Shown in pieces: positions 54,541 to 63,653 of a stretch of 64,000 bases of DNA. Each line of letters opens with the position of its first letter. Within the stretch, counting starts at the first letter, position 1. A model generated the notes under the pieces. It did not search any database and had not been told where the DNA came from. It worked only from the letters and a program-made list of their open reading frames with translations. The position numbers and the translations under genes are program-made. Origin of the DNA: an uncultured Pelagibacteraceae bacterium (GTDB lineage Bacteria; Pseudomonadota; Alphaproteobacteria; Pelagibacterales; Pelagibacteraceae); contig CACOWD010000002.1 in assembly GCA_902630915.1 (NCBI GenBank), positions 3,910 through 67,909 of the forward strand. Direction: 5' to 3'.

Positions 54541-55466
54541 TTGTATTCAATTAGGCTTGTATTTTTAAGTTTGGATAAGTGACTTCTAGAATATAAATTA
54601 AATAATTCATTTTTTTTATTGTTTATTAAATTTTTTTTTAGTTTTACCAAATCAATTTTTTTTGGTTCAGACGATCTTTTATCTAAAATTTTTAAAAATA
54701 ATACACTATTTTGAGATAAAATTGGTTCGCTAATTTCTCCGATTTTCATTTTTGAAACTAGAGTATAAATTTTTGGAGATAAAGATTTTGAATTAATCCA
54801 TCCTAAATCACTTTTTTTTTCGGATGACAAGGAAGTGCTGTATTTTATTGCAGTTAATTCAAAACCTTCTAATTTAATATTTTCTTTAACCTCTGAAATA
54901 GTTTCTTTGTCTTTTTCAGTATTATCTAATAGCACTTCTATTTTAGAAATTCTAAATTCTTCAATTTTTTTTTGATTTTTTACTAAATTTTCAATTTCTA
55001 AATTTATAGAATTATCATCGATTTCTATTTTATTTGAATAAATTTTATAGATGTATTGTTGCCATTTAAATTGGGTCTCTATTTCTTCAATAAAGAAAGC
55101 ATAATCTAGATTATTTTTTTCAAACTTTTCCTTTAATGTCTTTATATCGTTTGATGAAATTGAATTTAAGTAATCATTAATTTGTTTTGGATTAATTTTA
55201 AAATCATATTTTGATAATTCAATTTTTTTAAGTTTAAAAAGCAATAAAGAATCTAAAGCTTGCTTCTTGACGTTATCAATATTTTTTTGATTTATTTCTT
55301 GATTATTCAATACAAGTGAACTTAAGATTTTATTTTTTACTTCATAATTGCTTATAATTTCATTTTCTACTTTAAGAACGATGTTGCTTTCAATTTTAGC
55401 TACTAAAGAATTTTGAAGCAATAAAAAAATACTTAAATAAAAATATAATTTTATAATATTTTTCAT
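54537..55466 (-). CDS. surA: SurA-like periplasmic chaperone/peptidyl-prolyl isomerase (short)
   Basis: The protein has a signal peptide (LYFYLSIFLLLQNSLVA, cleavage near residue 24), the SurA N-terminal chaperone start VLKVENEIISNYEVKNKI, and one parvulin-like domain around residues 165-265 (FRISKIEVLL, SDLGWINSKSLSPKI, GEISEPILS). At 309 residues it is shorter than E. coli SurA (about 428), having one rather than two parvulin domains. It assists outer membrane protein folding. It overlaps lptD by 4 bases and pdxA by 4. Confidence 0.85.
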   Translation of the reverse strand: MKNIIKLYFYLSIFLLLQNSLVAKIESNIVLKVENEIISNYEVKNKILSSLVLNNQEINQKNIDNVKKQALDSLLLFKLKKIELSKYDFKINPKQINDYLNSISSNDIKTLKEKFEKNNLDYAFFIEEIETQFKWQQYIYKIYSNKIEIDDNSINLEIENLVKNQKKIEEFRISKIEVLLDNTEKDKETISEVKENIKLEGFELTAIKYSTSLSSEKKSDLGWINSKSLSPKIYTLVSKMKIGEISEPILSQNSVLFLKILDKRSSEPKKIDLVKLKKNLINNKKNELFNLYSRSHLSKLKNTSLIEYK

Positions 55467-57868
55467 TTACTAAATGATGGCGAATTAATATTTCCAAATG
55501 GTGTTAGGGTAATTTTAAACATTAAAGAATTTTCAGGTTCAAGCTCAGAGTCTGTATAAAACTCTCTCCTATAAACTAATCCTGCTCTTAAACAATCATT
55601 TAAATATTCATAACTTAAATTATAGAACTCAGATGAATTAGTTACTAGATTTCTTTTTGTTTCAAAAGAAAAGACACCTTGATCTTTATTTAAAATATTT
55701 AGTTTTGTTTTAAAATACTCTTGGTTTCCAACATGCTTATTTTCTTGAAGGTAGTTAAAGTCTACCTCGACTGAATTCAAATTAAAGCTCGTTCCTATTT
55801 CGTTATAATTAAAATCACTATAGTTCTGGTCAATTGAAAAATCATAATTTAAACTAATTTTTTCGTTTATCCTATAATTAGCTGAACCAAATAAATCTGA
55901 TATTTTTTCATCTAAACTTGTTTTTGATGCCATTTTTTTATTTTCTTTTTCATTAATGACTTGAGCTAAAGAAAAATCAAAATCTTTATTATTTTTTTTT
56001 ACGTTATAATCAAGACCTATTGTCGAACTTAAGCCAGTCTCAAAATTATTGATTTTATCAATTCTATTCATTTCAAATGCAGTAATTGGTGTTAATCTGC
56101 TGCCTTCTATTTCTTTTCTCATACTTCCAGGCGCATACCTAATGAGCATTTTTGGCGTTAGTAGATGATTAGTATTATTTATATTTTTATATAAGTCAAT
56201 TTGAGAAAATAAACCTAAAGCCCCAAAAATTTCACTAGTAGTATCTTTTTTAAAAAGATCAACATTCTTAGTTTCATAATTGATATTTTTTATGTTGCCT
56301 AAAACTTTTGTACTTAAACCCTTATCAAAATTTTTCTCTACTAAGTTCCAATCAAAATCATTTATCAAAAAACGAGTTGTTTTATTTGTATCATAGTTGT
56401 GTATTTTTAAATTAGTTTGCAAGTCAAGATTTCCAAAACTATTATTACTAATTAAATTTTTATCAATTGTTACCTCAGGTAATATGTATTCATATTTATC
56501 ATTGTAAGTATCTTTCAAAGTCTCATAAATACTAGCATTCAAACCTAAAAACATATCTTCATCTTGATGAGTAAAATTCAAAGAACTTTCAAGTGTATCT
56601 GTATTAAAATCAACTAAATTCGATTCAATCTTATATAATTTTAAATATTTATCATTAGATACATTCTGCACTGATAAACTTAGACTACTGTCTGAGTCAT
56701 TTGAATTAGAAAAGTTTTTTACAAATTTAGAAAAAAAATGTGATTTTTCACCAGCCTTTTTTGAAATACTCGTTTTTTTATAACCTTTCGTGTATCCAAA
56801 ATCTGCTAAAAAATTAGATTTTCTAAATGCCTGATGATATTCTCCTAAAAATAAAGGATTTTCGGTAAAATATAAATTATTTGTGATCGTAAAATTTTTA
56901 TCCTTGCTTAATGCCCAAAAGTACGGAATTGACATTCCAGACCCAAGATTTTTGGTATCAGAGTATGAAGGTGGCAAAAAACCGGATCTTCTGTCAACTG
57001 TAGGATCCGGATGAGACAATTTAGGTAAATAAAAAATTGGAATATCATAAACTTTCACAACTGCATTGTCATAGTAGATAGTTTTCTTTTTATTGTCATG
57101 AAGCATTTTTGAAGACTGGATAGTCCACGGAGGACATTTGTCATTTTTTCTGTAATCACATAATGTGAAAACACTTTTTCCAAAGGACTTTGTGTCTTTA
57201 TCCAACTTTAAAGTATTAGCAAAAATTCTTGGTTTATTTTTTTTATTAATTTTAAAGTCTTCTTGATTCAAGAAAGCTTTAATATCGGTGCCTAACATTT
57301 CTTTTTTTTTTGTATCAATATAAAGTTGAGAAAATTCATATGAATTTTTCATCTTATCTACAATTTTAGCTAATCCTACAGACTTAAAAATACTAGATGC
57401 CGTTTGGTATTCAAAATTTTCTAAATATACTTTATTATTATCTGAGTCTGTAATAATAGTTTTATCGAGAGATTTAATAATTCCATTTTTATCATCTAAA
57501 ATAATATTTTGTCCTTCTATTATGTAATCTTCTGAAGTTATAATTTTTGTTTTACCTATACTTTTGAATATCTTAATATTTTCATCATACTCTGCATATT
57601 CAGTTTGAATGATATTATTTTTCACATCAACGGCTTTAACACCATCTTTTAAGATAAGAAATTTACGTTTTTTATTATACTCTGCAAATTGAGCCTCAAT
57701 AGTATTATTGCTCTCAGTTCGCACTAAAACATCTTTTTCAAAAACTGAAGTTTCTGTGTTTTTGTCGATGGAAATATTTTTAGCCTCAATTGATAAATTT
57801 TCAGCATATAAAGAATTTTTTAAAAAAATTAAAAAAAAAATATTAATAATAAAAAATTTATTTTTCAT
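55463..57868 (-). CDS. lptD: LPS-assembly protein LptD
   Basis: LptD inserts lipopolysaccharide into the outer leaflet. After a signal peptide (FFIINIFFLIFLKNSLYA) comes an N-terminal OstA/LptA-like jellyroll (about residues 25-160), then a large beta-barrel domain containing the conserved CPPWTIQSSKMLHD and IPIFYLPKLSHPDPTVDRRSGFLPPSY regions. The start ATG at 57868 (MKNKFF), overlapping the lptG stop by 11 bases, is preferred over the ATG at 57886. The protein has 801 residues from this start. With lptF and lptG it indicates an LPS-type outer membrane. Confidence 0.94.
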   Translation of the reverse strand: MKNKFFIINIFFLIFLKNSLYAENLSIEAKNISIDKNTETSVFEKDVLVRTESNNTIEAQFAEYNKKRKFLILKDGVKAVDVKNNIIQTEYAEYDENIKIFKSIGKTKIITSEDYIIEGQNIILDDKNGIIKSLDKTIITDSDNNKVYLENFEYQTASSIFKSVGLAKIVDKMKNSYEFSQLYIDTKKKEMLGTDIKAFLNQEDFKINKKNKPRIFANTLKLDKDTKSFGKSVFTLCDYRKNDKCPPWTIQSSKMLHDNKKKTIYYDNAVVKVYDIPIFYLPKLSHPDPTVDRRSGFLPPSYSDTKNLGSGMSIPYFWALSKDKNFTITNNLYFTENPLFLGEYHQAFRKSNFLADFGYTKGYKKTSISKKAGEKSHFFSKFVKNFSNSNDSDSSLSLSVQNVSNDKYLKLYKIESNLVDFNTDTLESSLNFTHQDEDMFLGLNASIYETLKDTYNDKYEYILPEVTIDKNLISNNSFGNLDLQTNLKIHNYDTNKTTRFLINDFDWNLVEKNFDKGLSTKVLGNIKNINYETKNVDLFKKDTTSEIFGALGLFSQIDLYKNINNTNHLLTPKMLIRYAPGSMRKEIEGSRLTPITAFEMNRIDKINNFETGLSSTIGLDYNVKKNNKDFDFSLAQVINEKENKKMASKTSLDEKISDLFGSANYRINEKISLNYDFSIDQNYSDFNYNEIGTSFNLNSVEVDFNYLQENKHVGNQEYFKTKLNILNKDQGVFSFETKRNLVTNSSEFYNLSYEYLNDCLRAGLVYRREFYTDSELEPENSLMFKITLTPFGNINSPSFSK

Positions 57869-58946
57869 TAATTTGCAATACTCCAATGAAAGTAAAAAAA
57901 CTGAGTGCCAAAACTGGTGCCCAAATTGCTAATACAAGTGGTATTCTGTCTATTTGTCCTAAAGCCAGGGAAAGGTCTTTAAAATAGAAAGTTAAAACAC
58001 TTGTAATCAATCCTAAAACAATAAGTCTTACATTGTCTGATTTTTGCAAGTTATTCATTGTGAAAATAGAGGCTAACCCAGTCATCAAAAGTAAGAAAAA
58101 TGGTATCGATAACATTGTGTTTAAGCTTTGATTTAAAAAGGTTTTGTTATAACCACTATCAAGTAAATCTTGGTAGTTAACTACGATATCAATAAAAGAC
58201 ATGGTATCGAAATTTTTGAAAAAAGTATTAATTTTCTCATAATCATAATTTGAGTAAATTTCAAAATTTTCTAATCTTCTACTCTCTAAAACTCCATTTA
58301 TTGGTTTAAAAATAGTCACATTTTCCAAAACCCATTTTTTGTCACTTATATTCACTTTATTTGATATGATCTTTTCTTTTAAATTAGAGTTTTCATCTAA
58401 ATGAAAAATTGTTACATCCAATAGATTAAAACCTTCTGGTTTATTTGCTGAGATAACACGGTGAGTATTATTTAAATATTCTTTTATCCATAATCCATTT
58501 TTATTAAATGTAACTAAATGGTCAATATCTCTAGAATAATTGGATTTTGTTCGCTCATAATATTTGGACATCGAAGAGGTTATTGGATTGATCAAAATTA
58601 GTATTATCCAACCTAAAATAAAAGATGTTAATGCTAAAATAAAAAATATTTTAATATTTGAGTATCCAAATACTTTTAAAGTTATTAAATCTTTATTATT
58701 TCTAATACTTAACATAAACCACATACTTGAAATGAAAATGATAAAAGGAAGAATTTTTATCAGCATTCCTGGTATTAGTATACTTGTCAGAACTAAAGGC
58801 ATAAAAAAACTTACATTTAAATTTTTAAAAAATTCAATTTCCTCGAATAAATTCAGTATCATTCCGAAACAATAAGCAGCTAAAACTACTAAGAGAAATC
58901 TCTTAAGAAAATTTCTTAAAATATAATTTAAAATTACCTTATTCAT
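57858..58946 (-). CDS. lptG: LPS export ABC transporter permease LptG
   Basis: A YjgP/YjgQ-family permease of 362 residues with three N-terminal and three C-terminal membrane helices flanking a periplasmic beta-jellyroll. It works with LptF and the LptB ATPase to extract LPS from the inner membrane. The block LRNFLKRFLLVVLAAYCFG and the TM3-adjacent SIRNNKDLITLKVFGYSN are typical. It overlaps lptF by 8 bases upstream and lptD downstream, keeping the export genes in one operon. Confidence 0.92.
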   Translation of the reverse strand: MNKVILNYILRNFLKRFLLVVLAAYCFGMILNLFEEIEFFKNLNVSFFMPLVLTSILIPGMLIKILPFIIFISSMWFMLSIRNNKDLITLKVFGYSNIKIFFILALTSFILGWIILILINPITSSMSKYYERTKSNYSRDIDHLVTFNKNGLWIKEYLNNTHRVISANKPEGFNLLDVTIFHLDENSNLKEKIISNKVNISDKKWVLENVTIFKPINGVLESRRLENFEIYSNYDYEKINTFFKNFDTMSFIDIVVNYQDLLDSGYNKTFLNQSLNTMLSIPFFLLLMTGLASIFTMNNLQKSDNVRLIVLGLITSVLTFYFKDLSLALGQIDRIPLVLAIWAPVLALSFFTFIGVLQINEK

Positions 58947-60066
58947 TAATTTTAGACTCGTTTGAAAATTTAAAGTATAAATACGTATAAATAAAAAAAA
59001 TCATTAAAAAAGGTGAGATTACAAAAGCTAATCTTGTTAAATAATTTATTCCTGTATATCTAACAGTCATCTCTATGATTATTAATAGAAGGAAACTATA
59101 AATAAAAATACTTGCCTTATTTAAGAATTTTCTTTTTGTTTTGATTAATAACAATGAACAGATTAATGCCAAAACTGGAATATAAAAAGGAAGAATTATA
59201 CGTCTGTTAAGTGTAGGTAATATTTCTTTTTTAACATCTCCTTTGCATATATCGTTTTTATTCTCTCTATTAATAAAACAACCTAATAGTTTTATTGTTT
59301 CAGTTTCCTGAAGTTTTGGACTTTTGATAGTAGCAGTTGTGAGATTGCTTAAATCAATATTAAGTTGATCAAATTTGATAATTTCATTTTCATTACCGTC
59401 ATTTGTGGAAGAAATAATTTGACCATTAAATAAAAATATTTTTCTTTTTTCTACAATTCCACTATTTGCGATTATAGTTGTGCTGCTTGATTTTTTAACA
59501 TTAGACGAAAGTCCCCTAAGGTTGTTTGCCCTATCATGAAGAAAAATACCTTTTAATTCATTGTTAATTTTTTTCTCAACTAAAAAAGTAAATCCTTTAA
59601 AGGAGTCACTAAATTGTTGTGTTTTTACAGTTGGTAAAAAAGAATTGAACTGTTCTTGACTTAAAAGTTTTCTTGATTTGTTTAGTGCATAAGGAGTTAA
59701 AAAAGTTGATAAAATTAAATATAAAATCAAAATTGAAATAGAAATAATAAAAAATAAATTGATTACTTCCATTTTTTTTACACCTGAGGTCCATAAAATA
59801 ATGAACTCATTATCCTGAATATGCTTAATTATAAATATTGATAGGGATAATAAAAAAGATAAAGGTATAAATTTTGGTGTAATTCCAAAAAGATTTAAAA
59901 ATGAATATTTAAAATATGTTCCTACAGGATAGCCATTTTCAACAATAAGATCTAAAAAGCTAACTGACCTCACCGTTAGCGCTATGAGAGATAAACCAAA
60001 CAAAATGACAAAAAATGTTTTTATTATCTCTATGAAAAAATTTCTATAAATTTTGTTTTGCAGCAT
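58939..60066 (-). CDS. lptF: LPS export ABC transporter permease LptF
   Basis: Paralogue of LptG with the same YjgP/YjgQ topology (375 residues): helices near 15-30, 55-75 and 100-120, a periplasmic domain, then three C-terminal helices. The start IYRNFFIEIIKTFFVILFGLSLI and EFIILWTSGVKKMEVI are family blocks. It is first in the minus-strand operon lptF-lptG-lptD-surA-pdxA-rsmA and divergent from pepA over 136 bases, as in many Proteobacteria. Confidence 0.92.
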   Translation of the reverse strand: MLQNKIYRNFFIEIIKTFFVILFGLSLIALTVRSVSFLDLIVENGYPVGTYFKYSFLNLFGITPKFIPLSFLLSLSIFIIKHIQDNEFIILWTSGVKKMEVINLFFIISISILILYLILSTFLTPYALNKSRKLLSQEQFNSFLPTVKTQQFSDSFKGFTFLVEKKINNELKGIFLHDRANNLRGLSSNVKKSSSTTIIANSGIVEKRKIFLFNGQIISSTNDGNENEIIKFDQLNIDLSNLTTATIKSPKLQETETIKLLGCFINRENKNDICKGDVKKEILPTLNRRIILPFYIPVLALICSLLLIKTKRKFLNKASIFIYSFLLLIIIEMTVRYTGINYLTRLAFVISPFLMIFFIYTYLYFKFSNESKINE

Positions 60067-60202
60067 GGTAATTTAATGTATATAAATAAAGCAACCATCA
60101 TCAAATTTCAATCTATGGTTTAACTATGACCAATTTTCCATTGAAATCTGATATATTTGGACATATACAGCTCTGAAATCGATCATTTTTTTAATAAAAA
60201 TT

Positions 60203-61660
60203 ATGTCTGTAAAAATAAATTACTCAAAGAAAACAGCTGGCAAATATTCAAATAACTTGATTATTTTTTCCGATGAAAAATTCAATTTGAAAAACATAAG
60301 AAAATTCCTATCCACTTCAGAATTTTCTTACATAAATGATTTACTTAAAAATAGCGATTTAAAAAAAAATTTGTTAAATTTTGAACTATCCTCGCAAAAA
60401 AAAATTTTGCTTATATCAATTAAAAATAATTTAAAAATTTCAGATATTGAAAATTTAGGAGCAGAACTTTACGGTAGGATTAATCACGGGAAGAATAGCA
60501 GTTATTTATTAATTTCAGATAGTATATCAGAAAGGCACAATAATTTTTTAGGTCATTTCCTTCACGGCTTTAAATTAAAATCTTATGAATTTAAAAAATA
60601 TAAAACTAAAAAAGAGTCTCGCGTAATTTCAATTAGTGTTGTAGGAAATAAAAACCAACCATCAAAACAGACTCAATTAAAATTTGAGGCTTTAGAAAAA
60701 GGAACTTTTTACGCTAGAGATTTAGTTTCAGAACCAGGTAATATTTTGCATCCAGATGAATATGCAAAAAGAATAAATTCTTTGAAGAAGGATGGTTTAA
60801 AAGTTAATATTTTTGATGAGAAGAAATTAAAAAGTCTTGGAATGCATGCCTTACTTGGTGTAGGCCAAGGAAGTATTAGAGGATCATATCTAGTTACTAT
60901 GGAGTGGAATGGAGCAAAAAATAATTCTAAACCACTAGCTTTTGTGGGAAAAGGAGTATGTTTTGATACAGGCGGTTACTCATTAAAACCTGCAAGATTT
61001 ATGGAAGATATGACTTATGATATGGCAGGCTCTGCGACTGTAGTCGGATTAATGAAAAATTTTGCAATTAGAAAAGCAAAAATTAATGCAGTTGGCGTCG
61101 TAGGCTTAGTTGAAAATATGGTTAGTGGAAACGCACAAAGGCCTGGAGATATTGTAAAATCTTATAGTGGCAAAACTATAGAAATTCTTAATACAGATGC
61201 AGAAGGTAGACTAGTTTTAGCTGATGCACTTACTTTTACTGAAAAAAAATATAAACCAAAATTTATTGTTGATCTCGCTACTTTAACTGGAGCTATAATA
61301 GTTTGTTTAGGGTCAGAATATGCAGGTCTTTTTTCAAATGATGATAAATTATCTAAACAAATTTTTGATGCCGGTGAAAAAGTTGAAGAGAAAGTATGGA
61401 GAATGCCTTTGCATAAAAATTATGACAAATTAATGAATTCTAAAAATGCTGACGTTCAAAATATAAATTATGTAGGGGGAGCCGGTTCAACGACTGCAGC
61501 ACAATTTTTACAAAGATTTATTTTAAATAAAACCCCATGGGCGCATTTAGATATAGCGGGTATGGCTTTTTCTAAATATGGAGGAGCGCTCAATTCAGGA
61601 GGAGCAACTGGCTTCGGAGTAAGACTTCTAAATGAACTAGTCGAAAAAAATTATGAGTAA
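60203..61660 (+). CDS. pepA: Leucyl aminopeptidase (M17)
   Basis: A cytosolic di-zinc M17 aminopeptidase of 485 residues that removes N-terminal residues from peptides. The catalytic domain shows VGKGVCFDTGGYSLKPA, DMTYDMAGSATVVGLM, and the signature NTDAEGRLVLADAL near residue 330, with the metal-binding Asp/Glu and catalytic Lys/Arg in place. It is divergent from lptF, an arrangement found in many Proteobacteria, and overlaps ndk by 8 bases. Confidence 0.95.
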   Translation: MSVKINYSKKTAGKYSNNLIIFSDEKFNLKNIRKFLSTSEFSYINDLLKNSDLKKNLLNFELSSQKKILLISIKNNLKISDIENLGAELYGRINHGKNSSYLLISDSISERHNNFLGHFLHGFKLKSYEFKKYKTKKESRVISISVVGNKNQPSKQTQLKFEALEKGTFYARDLVSEPGNILHPDEYAKRINSLKKDGLKVNIFDEKKLKSLGMHALLGVGQGSIRGSYLVTMEWNGAKNNSKPLAFVGKGVCFDTGGYSLKPARFMEDMTYDMAGSATVVGLMKNFAIRKAKINAVGVVGLVENMVSGNAQRPGDIVKSYSGKTIEILNTDAEGRLVLADALTFTEKKYKPKFIVDLATLTGAIIVCLGSEYAGLFSNDDKLSKQIFDAGEKVEEKVWRMPLHKNYDKLMNSKNADVQNINYVGGAGSTTAAQFLQRFILNKTPWAHLDIAGMAFSKYGGALNSGGATGFGVRLLNELVEKNYE

Positions 61661-62063
61661 GATTGAGCAAACCCTCTCAATTATAAAACCAGATGCTGTC
61701 GAAAGAAATCTTGTAGATGAAATAAAATCTATTTTTACAAAAAATAACTTAAATATCAAAGAGAATAAAAAAATTCATATTACAAAAGAGGAAGCTGCTG
61801 AATTTTACAAAGTTCATCAATCTAAACCTTTTTATGAGGATTTATGCTCGTATCTTTCATCTGGCCCAATATTAGTAATGATTTTAGAGGGAGAAAATGC
61901 TGTATTTTTAAATAGAAAGTTAATGGGAGCTACTGATCCGTCAAAAGCGGAGGAAAATACAATTAGGAAACTATATGGGATTTCAATTGATAAAAATTCT
62001 GTTCATGGATCCGATTCATTAGAGAATGCAAAAAATGAAATTAATTTTTTTTTTAAAAATTAA
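61653..62063 (+). CDS. ndk: Nucleoside diphosphate kinase
   Basis: Ndk equilibrates nucleoside di- and triphosphates by a phospho-His intermediate. TLSIIKPDAVERN at the start and the active-site NSVHGSDS with His118 are diagnostic; length 136 is normal. It overlaps pepA by 8 bases and converges on purN with a 4-base overlap. Confidence 0.97.
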   Translation: MSKIEQTLSIIKPDAVERNLVDEIKSIFTKNNLNIKENKKIHITKEEAAEFYKVHQSKPFYEDLCSYLSSGPILVMILEGENAVFLNRKLMGATDPSKAEENTIRKLYGISIDKNSVHGSDSLENAKNEINFFFKN

Positions 62064-62623
62064 TTTTTTCTAAAAACTTTTATTATTGCCTCTGGAAAAG
62101 AGAAGTACTCCAGCTTTTGTGTTTTAGTTTTAAGAGTTTCTTCATTATCTTCAGAAGAAATAAAAAAACTCTTTTGAACAATTATATTTCCACCATCTAA
62201 TTTTTCATTAACATAATGTACTGTACAGCCGGATTTTATTTCATTATTTTTCTTAATTCTTAAAAACGTATTTAATCCTTTAAATTTTGGGAGTAGAGAT
62301 GGATGAATATTTATAATTTTTTTTCCATATTTCTGAAGAAATTTCTTCGAAATTATTTTCATATAACCAGCCAAACAAATAAAAGATATTTTATAATTCT
62401 TTAAATTTAGTAAAATTTTATTTTCATAATTTCTATTATTAGTATTTATAATTAATATGGGTATTCTGTTTTTTTTTGCATAATTTAATCCTTTAGCGTT
62501 TTTGTTATTACTAATTACAAGCTTAATATTAATTGGAAAAGTATATTCTCTTGATTTAAGTATTAAATTTCTAAGATTAGTTCCATTTCCAGATATAAAT
62601 ACGCAGGTATTTTTTTTTACCAT
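62060..62623 (-). CDS. purN: Phosphoribosylglycinamide formyltransferase
   Basis: PurN formylates GAR using 10-formyl-THF. The catalytic residues Asn105, His107 (INIHPSLLPKFKG) and Asp143 (NEKLDGGNIIVQ) are present, as is the SGNGTNLRNLI phosphate loop at 11-21. Length 187, slightly short but complete. It overlaps purM by 7 bases. Confidence 0.95.
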   Translation of the reverse strand: MVKKNTCVFISGNGTNLRNLILKSREYTFPINIKLVISNNKNAKGLNYAKKNRIPILIINTNNRNYENKILLNLKNYKISFICLAGYMKIISKKFLQKYGKKIINIHPSLLPKFKGLNTFLRIKKNNEIKSGCTVHYVNEKLDGGNIIVQKSFFISSEDNEETLKTKTQKLEYFSFPEAIIKVFRKN

Positions 62624-63645
62624 ATTAAAGTATTGATAATATTAATTTTTTTTCTTTCTTTAGATAAATGACCTATTTCGTAGGGTTTATATTTTTTTGG
62701 AAATATTTTAATTATTTTTTTCAAATTTTTCTTTGGTGCAATCACACAAAAACCAACGCCGCAATTAAATGTTGTTAACATTTCTTTATCAGTAATATTT
62801 TTTCTTTTTAACCATTTAAATATAGATCCAATTTTAATTAGTGATAAGTCTAAATTTAAAGATAAATTATCTGGTATTGATCTCATCAAATTTTCGACCA
62901 AACCTCCACCTGTAATATGTGCAGCTGAACTTATGAGGCTTTTGTTAGATAGTTTTAATATTTCTTTAGTATAAATTCTCGTTGGTTGTAATAGATCTTC
63001 TCTTAATTTTTTTTTAATCTTACTGCCTTTAATAATTTTTCTGACCAATGAATAACCATTTGAATGAATACCATTTGACGGTATTGCAAGAATGATGTCA
63101 CCATCCTTTACATTTTGTTTACTTAATACTTTCTTTTTAGAAACTATCCCCACACTAAATCCAGCTAAATCAAATTTATTTTTTGAGTATATGCCTGGCA
63201 TCTCAGCAGTTTCACCGCCAATTAAAGAACAGTTTGCCAATTTACATCCTTTGAAAATCCCGCTTAAAATTTTTTTTGTTTTTTTTAAATTTAATTTTCC
63301 CACTGCAATGTAATCTAAAAAAAATAATGGCTTTGCTCCCTGAACTATTAAATCATTCACACACATAGCAACTAAATCAATTCCGATAGTGTTGAATTTA
63401 TTAAATTTATTTGCTAGATCAACTTTAGTTCCTACTCCATCAGTGCAAGAAACTATTAAAGGATCTTTAATTTTCTCTTTGCTAATATCAAAAATCGAAC
63501 CAAATCCACCAATAACTTCTTTGTTGAAATGACTATTCGTTTTTTTGACATTTTTTTTTGATAAATTAGATATATGTTTTACCAACTTGTTTGCTAATGA
63601 AATATTTACACCACTTTTTTTGTAACTATTTTGTATTTTTTTCAT
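62617..63645 (-). CDS. purM: Phosphoribosylformylglycinamidine cyclo-ligase
   Basis: PurM closes the imidazole ring to make AIR. Diagnostic blocks are GGFGSIFDI, VSCTDGVGTKV, DLVAMCVNDLIVQGAKPLFFLDYIA, GGETAEMPG and HITGGGLVENL. Length 342 is normal. It leads the purM-purN pair and is divergent from a DUF2066 gene, the arrangement known in other Alphaproteobacteria. Confidence 0.97.
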   Translation of the reverse strand: MKKIQNSYKKSGVNISLANKLVKHISNLSKKNVKKTNSHFNKEVIGGFGSIFDISKEKIKDPLIVSCTDGVGTKVDLANKFNKFNTIGIDLVAMCVNDLIVQGAKPLFFLDYIAVGKLNLKKTKKILSGIFKGCKLANCSLIGGETAEMPGIYSKNKFDLAGFSVGIVSKKKVLSKQNVKDGDIILAIPSNGIHSNGYSLVRKIIKGSKIKKKLREDLLQPTRIYTKEILKLSNKSLISSAAHITGGGLVENLMRSIPDNLSLNLDLSLIKIGSIFKWLKRKNITDKEMLTTFNCGVGFCVIAPKKNLKKIIKIFPKKYKPYEIGHLSKERKKINIINTLIW

Positions 63646-63653
63646 TAATAAAA

